NCBI RefSeq assembly: GCF_001420595.1 | Contig: NZ_LJIX01000006.1 | Location: 4,616,857-4,680,856 of the forward strand | Direction: 5' to 3' | Length of the DNA stretch: 64,000 nucleotides | DNA from: Cytobacillus solani | Lineage (GTDB): Bacteria; Bacillota; Bacilli; Bacillales; Cytobacillaceae | Shown: one piece after another, positions 17,085 to 26,064 of the stretch | Layout: each line of letters starts with the position of its first letter | How positions within the stretch are numbered: the first letter of the stretch is position 1 | Notes under the pieces: model-generated | What the model saw: the letters and a program-made list of their open reading frames with translations, nothing else | Told to the model about the DNA's origin: nothing | Database searches by the model: none | Made by a program: the position numbers and the translations under genes

Positions 17085-19112
17085 TTACTCTGGTTCGACC
17101 GTGGATTCTTCCGTTCTCATATCTAGCCTTGTATTCTCAATCGATAAGTTTTTATTTGGCGCTTCTGGTTTATTGATCTGTGGCTGGACTGCTCCGCTAT
17201 TTAACAGCTTGTTTATTAAGTCATTATTGTCGCTGCGTTCTTTCACTGGCTGTCCTTGTTTAGGAGCAGGCTGCGGGCTTGGTGTTTGTTCTTTTTCGTT
17301 ATCTTTTACAGGCTTATCTTCTCCTGGTTTCTTTTCATCTTCTTGTGCTGGCTTTTCTTGATCAGGTTTGTCTGGGTCATTTGGATTTTCTTCTTTAGAA
17401 GGATTCTCTTTGCCTTCATCAGTTTCCCCTTCTTTCTGTTCCTCTTCGGTCTTTTCCTTCTCCTCTTGTTCCGCCTTCGCTTCCTCTTCTTTTTGTTTCA
17501 TTTCTTTTTCGATTTCGGAAAGGGCTTTTTCGAGGTCGCTTGTGCTGTCGGATGGGTTTTCCCCGATTGCTGCATCAAGTTCGGCCAATTTATCGAGCAG
17601 CTCCTGTTTTTGTTCATCCGTTAGTGTCGCTGATTCCGTAATTTGCTTCTTGAGTGCATCAAGGTCTTCTTTTGAATTTGGATTTTGCGGCTGTTCTCCA
17701 TCGACTTCTTCCTCTTGCTGTTCCTGCTGTTCTTTCTCCAGTTTTTCTTTTTCAAGCTTTTCCTGTTCGAGCTTTGCCTCTTCTTCTTTTTGCTTCATTT
17801 CCTTTTCAATTTCAGCAAGGGCTTTCTCGAATTCACCGGTTCCAGCAGTTAGATCTCCACTATCAATGGCTGAATTAAGTCCTGTTAATTTTTCAAGAAG
17901 GGCTTGTTTTTGCTCCTCTGATAGAGTGGTTGATTCAGTGATCTTTTGAATTAATAGGCTTGTTCCTTCCTTTAAGTCTTTCTTTTGCACTTGGATTTCC
18001 TCAAGCTGGGTCATTTCTTTCTCTATGTCAGCGATCGCTTGATCTAACCCGCTAATATCTGCCGTTAGATCCTTGTTATCAAGGGCGGCATTGATTTCGG
18101 CTAATTTATCCATTAAGTATTGAACTTGTTCAGGTGTTAAGTTCTTTGAATCATTAAGCTTTTGAATGATTCGTGCTGCACCTTCTCTAAGGGCATCCTT
18201 TTTCTTTTGGATTTCTTGGAAGGCAATGATTTGCTGGTCAATGGCGGCAATGGTGCTTTCGATTTCGGTGATTTTAGCTAACAAGTCTGTATTTTGCTGA
18301 CGAAGGGCTTCCATGGCTTTATTTACTTCTTCCATTTTCATGTCTAGCTGTTTGACTTGTTCTTCTGTTAAAATTTTGCCTTCTGCAAATTCCTCCATAA
18401 ATAGGATCAGCTCCTCTTTGAAGCCTTCGATTTGTGTGAGGATTAGCTCAAAGAACTCTGGATCATAATTACATTGTTCAATGGCAAGTTGTACGATCCC
18501 TCGAATAAATTCAAGGGTTTCTTCCATTTTCTTAAGGTTCTCCTGCGCCTTCTGTTCTCCTTTCGGGAAGTCATTAGCAAGAACCTCTTGCAGCTTTGTT
18601 TGCATCTCTTGTATTTCACTAATCAATGCCCCTAAGTCCGAAACCTTTTGTTCATTTTCAGCAATTGTCAGTTGAATAGCCGCAATTTCTGCTCGCAGGC
18701 TTTCCTGCTGCGCTTGCAGTCCTTCGATCGTTGTAGTGTCGAATGAAACTGCTGGCGGTGCTTCGGTGCCATCTTCCTCTTCCGCTTTGATCATCCCGTC
18801 GATTTTTTCCGTCATGCCCGCGACATCGATTTCGCCTGCTTTTGCTAATATCTCCTGCATCAGTACGATCGCTTCTTCCTTCCACTCATATGTAAGATCT
18901 CGTCGCTTTTCAATCTCCTTTGGGAAAATGAAACAAGCCTGAACCCCAATTTCCTGATCCTGTATAGAGGTAAACGCTCCATATGTAGGGCCTGTCATCC
19001 TTGCCGTGCCTAATAAAAGAGAGGAAATCGCGACACTCGATGTAAATATCCGAAACAGTCTTCTTTTTTGCTTCTTGAGCTTGCCTTTTTGTCTCATGAA
19101 TCTTGGTTCCAC
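17085..19112 (-). CDS. Long coiled-coil surface protein with TasA/SipW-type signal and repeated three-helix modules
   Basis: A 675-residue exported protein. The N-terminus has a basic stretch (KGKLKKQKRRLFR), a hydrophobic core and then GPTYGAFTS, resembling the biofilm-matrix signal region cleaved by SipW in TasA-like proteins and the DUF4047 family. Residues about 120-310 are heptad coiled coil. Three repeats of about 75 residues follow, each with an LTPEQ/LSEEQ/LTDEQ-type helix, a KLxxLxxAI helix and an IEKEM helix. The C-terminal 150 residues are Glu/Lys/Pro-rich. There is no LPXTG motif. Translation starts at a GTG, 12 bases after GGGGAGG. It is probably a wall or matrix spacer protein. 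A 241-bp upstream gap is AT-rich. Confidence 0.65.
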   Translation of the reverse strand: MEPRFMRQKGKLKKQKRRLFRIFTSSVAISSLLLGTARMTGPTYGAFTSIQDQEIGVQACFIFPKEIEKRRDLTYEWKEEAIVLMQEILAKAGEIDVAGMTEKIDGMIKAEEEDGTEAPPAVSFDTTTIEGLQAQQESLRAEIAAIQLTIAENEQKVSDLGALISEIQEMQTKLQEVLANDFPKGEQKAQENLKKMEETLEFIRGIVQLAIEQCNYDPEFFELILTQIEGFKEELILFMEEFAEGKILTEEQVKQLDMKMEEVNKAMEALRQQNTDLLAKITEIESTIAAIDQQIIAFQEIQKKKDALREGAARIIQKLNDSKNLTPEQVQYLMDKLAEINAALDNKDLTADISGLDQAIADIEKEMTQLEEIQVQKKDLKEGTSLLIQKITESTTLSEEQKQALLEKLTGLNSAIDSGDLTAGTGEFEKALAEIEKEMKQKEEEAKLEQEKLEKEKLEKEQQEQQEEEVDGEQPQNPNSKEDLDALKKQITESATLTDEQKQELLDKLAELDAAIGENPSDSTSDLEKALSEIEKEMKQKEEEAKAEQEEKEKTEEEQKEGETDEGKENPSKEENPNDPDKPDQEKPAQEDEKKPGEDKPVKDNEKEQTPSPQPAPKQGQPVKERSDNNDLINKLLNSGAVQPQINKPEAPNKNLSIENTRLDMRTEESTVEPE

Positions 19113-19320
19113 TATTATTCCAAACCTCCCCTTTTGTTCTTTATATAGAACGATTTATGTAAAAAAATAAGTTCGATAAAGAGATATAATTCATTTATAT
19201 TCCCGATTATACATTATAATTATAGAATTTGAAATAGTTTGATAGGATAAATTTCTTAATAAAGAACTCTTGGAGATTTGCAGGGATCACTTGAAATGCT
19301 ATTAATGCGCGTAACTAGCA

Positions 19321-19352
19321 AGAAAAAAGAGCACAAATTCGTGCTCCTTTCC
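19321..19352 (-). terminator. Terminator of the S41 protease gene
   Basis: GAGCAC (19329-19334) and GTGCTC (19341-19346) form the stem; on the minus strand six T follow, directly after the stop codon. Confidence 0.8.
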
Positions 19353-19354
19353 TC

Positions 19355-20731
19355 CTACTTCACTGTCACCTCAAGGTAAATGCCCTTTTGCATCTGCTTG
19401 GCATTTTTGCTTGTCCATTTTGGATGGATGAGAAGCATATAATGTCCTTTTGATTGCAGCTTTGCTTTTGGTGTGATCGTCATTTTATAATCGTTGGCGA
19501 CTTTCACATCAACTGGGACCTCGCTCCCACCTAGCTGGATCAGCTGGACATCCTCAGGCTTGAGTGCAGACCAGTTCATTTTCATATTCATTTCAACTGT
19601 AAATGTTTTCGTAACCGGGACGTCCTTGAGCATTGGAAGCTTGTGGTATCCTTTGTGTTTTGCGATTAGTTGATCTCTATGGGAGATTGTTAATTCTTCC
19701 CCTACCGCCGTTTCAACATTTGGTGTCACGCCTACCTCATGAACAGGCGTGCCGTTCGGTGAATAGAAGCGTGCGGTTGTTAATTTTAACAGACTGTTGT
19801 CACTTAACGGGAATAATGTTTGCATCGATCCTTTTCCAAAGGATGTTTGCCCGTATATGGTTGCTCCTTTTTGCTCTTTGACAGAGACGGAAACCATTTC
19901 TGATGCACTTGCGCTATACTCATTGATTAGGATATGCGTTGGTTCTGTAAACTTTACTTTTTGTGGAATGGCTGCGTAAATTTCTGGTTTTTCTGTTTTA
20001 TAGCGCAGCTGGAACCCGTTTTTTACATTTGGAAAGAGACCGGCAATTTCCTGGGCAGCCGAAACATAGCCTCCGCCATTGTTGCGAAGGTCGAAAATCC
20101 AGCCCTTTGCCCCGCTTAATTTTTCAATCGCTTTAACGATTTCCTTCGTTGATTCTTGGGCGAAGCTGTTTAAGCGAACATAGCCAATGTCGCCCCCGAG
20201 CATTTTATACTCGACATTTGGCAGCTTGATTAATTCCCTTGTTATCGTCTTAGTCACAAGGCTATTCGTTTCAACTGAAATATAGTTTAACGTCACCGTT
20301 GTGTTTTCTTTTCCGCTAATAATTGAAATCGCGTTTTGGACAGATTTGCCGGCAAGGCTAATGCCGTTTGCACTTACTATAATATCTCCTGCTTGCATAC
20401 CCGCACGATCTGCAGGTCCGCCTTGGATAACAGACAGCACCTTTATGCCTTTGACATCCTCTTCTAACACAATTCCTACGCCGACAAGCTGCTGCTCAAT
20501 TCCATTGGAAAAATCAGCAAACTCCTCTGCTGTCATATAGGCAGAATAAGGATCCAAATGCTTAGTAATTTCCTTGGCAGTCGGTTTCGCCAGCACAGAA
20601 TCCGAGACATCCTCTATGTAATAATCCTTTATTAATGCACGTATCTCATCAATTGGTTCAGCCGCAGAAACAGCCGTCACATTCGATAAAAGCAAGAAAA
20701 CTAGTAAAAAGCTAAAATACTTTTTCAACAT
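19355..20731 (-). CDS. S41-family C-terminal processing protease with Ig-like tail
   Basis: A 458-residue exported serine protease of the CtpA/CtpB type. The signal peptide (MLKKYFSFLLVFLLLSNVTA) ends at VSAAE. A PDZ domain covers about 75-165 (GVGIVLEE, GPADRAGMQAGDIIVSANG). The tail-specific protease core includes IFDLRNNGGGYVSAA and the catalytic dyad: Ser275 in EYSASASE and Lys300 in SFGKGS, 25 residues apart as in the family. Residues about 370-458 add a Big_5-like Ig domain, matching the surface proteins around it, so it may process them. B. subtilis CtpB acts in sporulation signalling, an alternative role. I chose the ATG at 20731; the GTG at 20743 overlaps its own GGGAGG site. Confidence 0.85.
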   Translation of the reverse strand: MLKKYFSFLLVFLLLSNVTAVSAAEPIDEIRALIKDYYIEDVSDSVLAKPTAKEITKHLDPYSAYMTAEEFADFSNGIEQQLVGVGIVLEEDVKGIKVLSVIQGGPADRAGMQAGDIIVSANGISLAGKSVQNAISIISGKENTTVTLNYISVETNSLVTKTITRELIKLPNVEYKMLGGDIGYVRLNSFAQESTKEIVKAIEKLSGAKGWIFDLRNNGGGYVSAAQEIAGLFPNVKNGFQLRYKTEKPEIYAAIPQKVKFTEPTHILINEYSASASEMVSVSVKEQKGATIYGQTSFGKGSMQTLFPLSDNSLLKLTTARFYSPNGTPVHEVGVTPNVETAVGEELTISHRDQLIAKHKGYHKLPMLKDVPVTKTFTVEMNMKMNWSALKPEDVQLIQLGGSEVPVDVKVANDYKMTITPKAKLQSKGHYMLLIHPKWTSKNAKQMQKGIYLEVTVK

Positions 20732-20898
20732 ACAAACAGGCACCTCCCAAAGTTAGTCGAATCACGCGGTGACAGGCACCGTTAGCTATATTTTAGACTA
20801 CTTTTTGTTATATTCATAGATTTTTTGGCAATAGGACAGGGATGGCGGAGAGACAAGGGGACAGGAACCTTGTTCCAGTAAATAATAAAAATGAATTG

Positions 20899-20952
20899 CC
20901 GGTCTGATGAACTGAACAAACCTATATGTACGAAGGAATAACCAGCAGACCG
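20899..20952. other. Inverted repeat in the 20.7-21.25 kb gap
   Basis: CCGGTCTG (20899-20906) and CAGACCGG (20945-20952) are exact complements 38 bases apart. The surrounding 520-bp gap also has GGTGACAGGCACC near 20769, GGGGACAGGAACC near 20858 and GGTACCTGTCC near 21043, short words related to one another. The role is unknown. A TATAAT at 21208 is a likely -10 for the transpeptidase gene. Confidence 0.4.
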
Positions 20953-21252
20953 GTATTTACCTGCTTGGTTGTGAGCAGTTCCTTCTGAATATTATTTAGA
21001 AGTTAACCAGTTTACTATATTTGGAATATTTATAACCCTAGGGTACCTGTCCATTTGTCCTGATGGGTAAAAGGTTGTAGGTAAGAGAGGTTCATTTTAG
21101 CTAATATTCCGCTATATTTTGTCCATATTTTGGTTAAATAGGAGTGATTTGTTATTTTCATGGTCCTATTTTTATTATTTTTGCTTTATTTTCTTTCATA
21201 ACAAGCTATAATTTGGGAGATTTTGTAGAATTTTAGTGTGAGGGGAAGAAAC

Positions 21253-22449
21253 ATGTCGAGTAAGATGGATGTTCAGAAAGGGCAGCTCTCTCGGTCTAAG
21301 CGAATTAGGGCTAGCAGACAAAGAAAAAGACGCTTTACTTTTATTTTTTTCATGCTTTTATTATTGATAGGTCTTTTCGCAGCAGTACCAGCTATTCAAT
21401 CAAGCACAATGGCTGATCAGCTTATTCAAGTAGTAAAACCAAAAGAGAAGCTTGCAAATCAAGAGGAAGTTTTAGCTTCGTCACAGAAAACGCCACCCCA
21501 AAAATTATCAGAATTAGGACAAGAATTAAAAACTGAAATAAAGGTGGATGCAATACAGACAAAAGCTGAGAAGAAATGTACATGTCAAAATGAAGTGAAG
21601 AAGAAAGAAGACATACATGTGATCCAACGTGAAGGGAAAAAGAAAGAAGACATTCGTGTGATCCAACGTGAAGGGAAGAAGAAAGAAGACATTCGTGTGA
21701 TCGAACATGAAGTGAAGAAGAATGAGACTCTTTTTAGTATTACTATGCTCTATTTTTCAAGCAGTCAGTTTCAGAATAAGATTTCTTCTTATAACGGGAT
21801 TACTGATCCTGCAAAAGAGATTCGTTCAGGGATGAAGCTTAATATACCGAATCCTGAGTTTATGTTTGATCATAAGGTGAGTAAAGGCGAAACACTTGCA
21901 AGCATTTCGAGAAAATATTATGGAAGCGCTTCCTATCGTGTGTCATTAGCCAATTTTAACGGAATCAAAAATCCCGATCAATTGAAATATGGGGAGACGG
22001 TGCAGATCCCAGGTCCTTTTGTATTACGAAAATTATCAGAAAATAAAGATAAAGAGAAAGCAACAGGCGTGTACAGCATCGTTATTACGAAAAAGACAAA
22101 TAAGCTTGTGGTTTATCAAGACAAGAAAGCGATAAAGACTTTTTCAGTTGGGACAGGGAAAAACTCATCGCTCACACCTGAAGGAACGTATAGAATTGTT
22201 AACAAAATTGAAAAACCATGGTATAGCCCAAAGGATATCCCTGGGGGCGATCCAAAGAATCCGTTTGGCAGTCATTGGCTTGGTCTTGACGTACCAGGAA
22301 CAAAGGGAACAAAATATGGGATCCATGGAACGAACGATCCATCCTCCATTGGAGGCTACGTCAGTTTAGGCTGCATTCGACTGAAAAACGCTGATGTCCA
22401 ATGGCTATTCCAGCATATCCCATTGAAAACGGTGGTTACAATTAAATAA
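21253..22449 (+). CDS. Membrane-anchored LysM L,D-transpeptidase (YkuD domain)
   Basis: A 398-residue peptidoglycan cross-linking enzyme. A basic N-terminus precedes one membrane span (about 28-48), then a linker with three near-identical 13-residue repeats (KKKEDIRVIQREG type, 117-155). Two LysM wall-binding domains follow at about 150-199 and 205-254. The YkuD catalytic domain spans about 272-398, with HGTNDPSSIGGYVSLGCIRL carrying His358 and catalytic Cys374. It makes 3-3 cross-links or anchors proteins to peptidoglycan outside the membrane. ATG 21253 follows GAGGGGAAG. It closes the surface island; the linker repeats are 39 bp each and in frame. Confidence 0.88.
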   Translation: MSSKMDVQKGQLSRSKRIRASRQRKRRFTFIFFMLLLLIGLFAAVPAIQSSTMADQLIQVVKPKEKLANQEEVLASSQKTPPQKLSELGQELKTEIKVDAIQTKAEKKCTCQNEVKKKEDIHVIQREGKKKEDIRVIQREGKKKEDIRVIEHEVKKNETLFSITMLYFSSSQFQNKISSYNGITDPAKEIRSGMKLNIPNPEFMFDHKVSKGETLASISRKYYGSASYRVSLANFNGIKNPDQLKYGETVQIPGPFVLRKLSENKDKEKATGVYSIVITKKTNKLVVYQDKKAIKTFSVGTGKNSSLTPEGTYRIVNKIEKPWYSPKDIPGGDPKNPFGSHWLGLDVPGTKGTKYGIHGTNDPSSIGGYVSLGCIRLKNADVQWLFQHIPLKTVVTIK

Positions 22450-22486
22450 ACGGGATAAAAACCGAATCCCAGTTAATAATAGATTC

Positions 22487-22515
22487 AGAGAGTCGATCAG
22501 GATCGGCTCTCTTTT
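22487..22515 (+). terminator. Terminator of the L,D-transpeptidase gene
   Basis: AGAGAGTCGATC pairs with GATCGGCTCTCT (one G-U pair) and is followed by TTTT. The same hairpin could also serve the convergent Nudix gene. Confidence 0.75.
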
Positions 22516-22554
22516 CTGTGGAATGTCACTTAGTAATCCCTTGAACATGAGTGC

Positions 22555-23307
22555 CTATTTTTCTGTATATTTTAAGAGTGTCTCAGCTAAATAGTCGACC
22601 ATAGGGGCTTTCTCGTTTTGGAGAAATGCTTCAACAGCTTCTTTTTCTAATGGAACGAACAGGAACTTATCAAACTCAGGCTGCTGACCATTTTCTATTA
22701 TATGTTGGTTATGATTTAAGAAATAATCATGCAGTTCATTCGCTGTAAAATCTACCGATAATTCATAGATAACTGCCCAAAAGTCGTGCGAGCCTTTATG
22801 CTTTAAGAATTTAGGTCTAAACGAACGAACAACTGGCGAGTGAATGTCCAGCCCCATCTCCTCTTTTAATTCTCTGCTAATGTTATCTTCCATATTAAAT
22901 TTGGAATCTCTTAAATCCGATTCATCCAGTCCGCCACCTGTGAATTGCAGTCGCCCAGGGGTGGAGGTCGTTTGATTCATTCTGCCGAAGGCCAAATGGT
23001 TGTCTTTCGTAATGACCGATGCGCAGGAATAGATGACTTTACACGGATAGTCACACGTGGGATGGTGCATTGTGTATAAATAGTGTTTGTAGTCGGTTTT
23101 CACAACGGTGATTTCTAGTTTCTCGGGTGTTTGTCTAATATCTGTAATAGTGAAGGCTTCTCCATTTCTAAGTGCAGGATTTTTGCTTATTTGTTCATTC
23201 CAAAAGCGATCATGGTTGTTGCTTATCTCTTGGGGAATCCTGCTTGGACTTGTGCTCAATTTGACTATTATGCTTGGTGGAGCTTTTTCGATGATGAGTG
23301 GCTGCAT
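22555..23307 (-). CDS. Nudix hydrolase
   Basis: A 250-residue cytosolic protein. The Nudix box lies at about residues 123-155: GGGLDESDL, then an insertion, then ISRELKEEMGLDI, which supplies the metal-binding RE..EE.G core. Family members cleave nucleoside diphosphates linked to another group; the substrate cannot be told. The spacing between the glycines and RELKEEMG is longer than the classical 23-residue box, so it belongs to a divergent subgroup. AGGAGG precedes the ATG. The next gene ends 60 bp upstream. Confidence 0.8.
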   Translation of the reverse strand: MQPLIIEKAPPSIIVKLSTSPSRIPQEISNNHDRFWNEQISKNPALRNGEAFTITDIRQTPEKLEITVVKTDYKHYLYTMHHPTCDYPCKVIYSCASVITKDNHLAFGRMNQTTSTPGRLQFTGGGLDESDLRDSKFNMEDNISRELKEEMGLDIHSPVVRSFRPKFLKHKGSHDFWAVIYELSVDFTANELHDYFLNHNQHIIENGQQPEFDKFLFVPLEKEAVEAFLQNEKAPMVDYLAETLLKYTEK

Positions 23308-23368
23308 GGGGAACCTCCTATCTGTTCAAGTTATTTTTCGAATAAATGAATACCCTCAAATTCAAATC

Positions 23369-24073
23369 TCAATAAAAAATATCTATGTTTTGTATAACAT
23401 TTTCAATAGGAAGGATCCTTTTTTTTAACACTTGTCTCTTACGTAGTTCAACTAGAAAATCAATAAGTTCCGATTTTGATGGGAGACCTGATATAACATA
23501 AGAAAATTCATTATTTGCGGACTTCTCATGGACATATTTTTCTAATGCGTGAATGACAGTTACTTCATGCTTCTCCTCTAAGGAGGTCCACCTTTTTAAA
23601 TCGTCCCATGAAAAGTTTGATCTTAGAAATAATTCGTCCCAGCCTTCTGTCACAGGAAATTTCACATCGTTCTCCATCCAGGAAATCACATCCCTCGAAT
23701 GAAAATCACCAAGATGGGAAAGTGCTTCATACCCCGTTATCTTTTTATTAGATGATTCAAGAAAATTAAATACTAGCAGTAATCCTTTATCCTTACTTGT
23801 ACACATTGCTGTTAGGTACGAACGTAATCTTGTATCTATATGATCTGGTTTATCTTCCCATATGCTGCTAACCCATGTTTCGGCGTATAATCCTAAAACT
23901 CGTCCGATCATCCCACATATTAGCTTCTGATCTTTAAATGCCACTTCTTTATACAATTCTTTTAGAAGGAACTGAAACAACTCATTTCTATCAAATCTCT
24001 GGAGTAAGGTGATTGTTTCTAATTTCTCTCGATAAACAACAAATGCTGCTAGCTGTTCCATATTATTTTTCAC
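23369..24073 (-). CDS. Unidentified protein in immunity-like cluster
   Basis: A 234-residue soluble, helix-rich protein that I do not recognise (KSANNEFSYVISGLPSKSEL, then IDFLVELRKRQVLKKRILP near the C-terminus). It has no signal peptide or membrane span. It follows a SUKH gene by 28 bp on the same strand, and position and size suit an immunity or HEAT-like protein. Its start is doubtful: the GTG at 24073 has a poor ribosome site, and the frame stays open upstream into the previous gene. Confidence 0.55.
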   Translation of the reverse strand: MKNNMEQLAAFVVYREKLETITLLQRFDRNELFQFLLKELYKEVAFKDQKLICGMIGRVLGLYAETWVSSIWEDKPDHIDTRLRSYLTAMCTSKDKGLLLVFNFLESSNKKITGYEALSHLGDFHSRDVISWMENDVKFPVTEGWDELFLRSNFSWDDLKRWTSLEEKHEVTVIHALEKYVHEKSANNEFSYVISGLPSKSELIDFLVELRKRQVLKKRILPIENVIQNIDIFY

Positions 24074-24101
24074 ATCTTCTAAGGTTGTCTCTGAAAATGT
24101 C

Positions 24102-24698
24102 TCAAACGGCTGCTGGACTTGCAGTGTCCAATCCAGAATCGCTTAGAAAATATTCAAACTGCCACTTTTCACTGCCGATACACCCAAGTTCAGTAATCCT
24201 AAGTAAATAATCGATAAATGAATCGGCAATATAAGTAATCGTGTCTTCTTCATGGTCCCAATAAATAACTGGTTTTTCCGCACTGTCAACAGACATATCA
24301 AATGCGTAAATATCTCCATTTCCAGAGTGAGAAAACTCTAATTTCCCCCTAAGGGTACTCCCATCATCTTCTCCATCCTCAAGTAGATCGTCAGCTATAT
24401 TTAAATTTTGAAGGAAGTCGATATTCCAATTGATCTCACCTGAAAATATTTCCCTAAATTCGCAGGGAATCATTGTATCCTCAGAAAATGAGTAATAAAA
24501 GGAAAGTGATTTTCCGATATTATGTACTATGTATTTATATGAAGGAGGTAATTGACACCCTAACTCCTTTTCTTTCGCCTCTATCTCCTGCATCGTTGCC
24601 TTTTTACCAATTTGAATTTGGCGGACTTTGCCGTTATTCTTCTCTAATTTTTGCAGTATTTGTTTCCATTTTGAAATAAGAAATTGAATATCCTCCAT
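24102..24698 (-). CDS. SMI1/KNR4 (SUKH) family protein, probable toxin immunity protein
   Basis: A 198-residue soluble protein with the SUKH fold. The signature ATMQEIEAKEKELGCQLPPS (about 53-72) is followed by YKYIVHNIG, and the C-terminal half has YAFDMSVDSAEKPVIYWDHE. In bacteria SUKH proteins are the commonest immunity partners of polymorphic nuclease toxins. The ATG follows GGGAGAGGG. The gene lies in a minus-strand run with an Imm49-like gene and two unknown genes, but no LXG or other toxin gene is in the window. Confidence 0.8.
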   Translation of the reverse strand: MEDIQFLISKWKQILQKLEKNNGKVRQIQIGKKATMQEIEAKEKELGCQLPPSYKYIVHNIGKSLSFYYSFSEDTMIPCEFREIFSGEINWNIDFLQNLNIADDLLEDGEDDGSTLRGKLEFSHSGNGDIYAFDMSVDSAEKPVIYWDHEEDTITYIADSFIDYLLRITELGCIGSEKWQFEYFLSDSGLDTASPAAV

Positions 24699-24798
24699 TT
24701 TTCACCCTCTCCCTCTGCAGCTGATTTTTGTAAATACCTTCTTGATCTAACCTGTGTCATGAAGATCAGTAATTACAACGAAAAACAGCGTTCATTCT

Positions 24799-25746
24799 TC
24801 ATGAATCAACGCCCGCAAACTCCGCAATCAAGTTCTTTTTCATTTGTTCTGTGTCTATTGTTTGCCTCCCACCACTTCCCTTTAAAACGCATCTTGGCAA
24901 TGGCAGGTCTAAAATATGGTTCATCACATCAAGTTCTTCCGGATAATGCACGATCATGTTCCCCTTTTCCGGGTAATTATGTTTTCTCTGCCACGAGATT
25001 AATCCCTTGCAAAAATTATCATTAGCCGGCATTTCGATTCGATTGAAATCTTCTTCTGATAATAGATACCTGGCTATCTGGTACAGCCCATGCGCTTCTG
25101 TGCAAAAGCATTTATATATTTTTGGACGGTCAATCCTTGTGGAATGTTTACATACATCACTCAATGCTTCCGTTGCTTTCTCCATATCCTTATTCGATAG
25201 GGCCATTAGATAGGAAACGATTGCTTTTTCCCATAAACCCTTCTTTTGACTCAAAAATTTTTCTCCTGCAGGATAAGCAAATTCCATCCATTGCTGATTT
25301 TTATACCATAATGACATGAGCAAATTACTGGCAACGACATAAAAAGGGTATCCATTCTTGCATAGCCCCAATTCCTCAGGAAAACATTTCTCGACTGCCT
25401 CTTTATAATTGCAGGCCATGCTATCCATCACATTCCAGAAATATAGACAATGATCATAACCGCCAGCTTTCATATCTAGTAATCTATGTTTGCTGTAATG
25501 GTAAATGGTATGATTCAATAACTCATAATCATTACTCTGAAAAGCCTCAGACAATCCCAATAAATATGGATTTTTTATTAAAGCTAAATATATAGTTATA
25601 TCCGCATCTTTTCTTCTTTTATCAATCTTTGTGTATATTTCAAATTGGTGGTTTATATAATCTTCCCAGTCTACATATGTATAAACATCATTGGTCTCTG
25701 CTGGATTATGATATATTTTTAGATATTTCTTTGCTATCTTCTCCAT
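24799..25746 (-). CDS. Immunity 49 (Imm49)-like protein
   Basis: A 315-residue soluble alpha-helical protein (LGLSEAFQSNDYELLNHTIY, AIVSYLMALSNKDMEKATEA, CFCTEAHGLYQIARYLLSEE). The helix pattern and length suit the Imm49 family, named for its place beside polymorphic toxins; this is from memory and needs a profile search. The ATG at 25746 follows AGAGGA; a TTG at 25764 is less likely. It lies 47 bp after a small membrane protein gene and about 100 bp before the SUKH gene, all on the minus strand. Confidence 0.6.
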   Translation of the reverse strand: MEKIAKKYLKIYHNPAETNDVYTYVDWEDYINHQFEIYTKIDKRRKDADITIYLALIKNPYLLGLSEAFQSNDYELLNHTIYHYSKHRLLDMKAGGYDHCLYFWNVMDSMACNYKEAVEKCFPEELGLCKNGYPFYVVASNLLMSLWYKNQQWMEFAYPAGEKFLSQKKGLWEKAIVSYLMALSNKDMEKATEALSDVCKHSTRIDRPKIYKCFCTEAHGLYQIARYLLSEEDFNRIEMPANDNFCKGLISWQRKHNYPEKGNMIVHYPEELDVMNHILDLPLPRCVLKGSGGRQTIDTEQMKKNLIAEFAGVDS

Positions 25747-25793
25747 GCGAGTTCCTCTTTTCAAATATTGTATTGATTCCTTCCTCTTCCCGC

Positions 25794-25940
25794 TTAACCA
25801 ATCATTTTAAATACAAATGCAATTAGATAGAGTGGGATTCCGACAATGAGCATTCCAGCGAGTAGATAGCAAAGACTAGTAATTAAAAACTTAAAAACAT
25901 CATAGATTGCTCCAGCCAAATCATCAATAAATCTTGCCAT
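25794..25940 (-). CDS. Small membrane protein (48 residues)
   Basis: The ATG at 25940 follows GGGGGG closely. The protein begins MARFIDDLAGAIYDVFKFLI and has one or two hydrophobic segments (about 17-47, LCYLLAGMLIVGIPLYLIAF). It is first in the minus-strand run that leads into the Imm49-like gene, from which it is separated by 47 bp. The function is unknown; small membrane partners are common in toxin/immunity loci. Confidence 0.6.
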   Translation of the reverse strand: MARFIDDLAGAIYDVFKFLITSLCYLLAGMLIVGIPLYLIAFVFKMIG

Positions 25941-26018
25941 TATGATCCCCCCATTATTGGTATGATGCCTGTACACTTTACAAAACTACTTCTTCAATAT
26001 AAAAAAGCTATATTCAAC

Positions 26019-26055
26019 GTGCAGCGATGCAAAGGATCACTTTCCATCGCTGCAC
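26019..26055 (-). terminator. Hairpin downstream of cupin gene
   Basis: GTGCAGCGATG (26019-26029) and CATCGCTGCAC (26045-26055) form an 11-bp perfect stem, ten bases after the cupin stop on the minus strand. The T-run downstream is weak and distant. Confidence 0.55.
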
Positions 26056-26064
26056 CGAAGAGAT

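Noticed and set aside
17256-17949. Two long plus-strand open frames rich in Phe, Leu and Ser
   Set aside because: They are antisense shadows of the Glu/Lys-rich coiled-coil gene, whose codons give few stops on the opposite strand.
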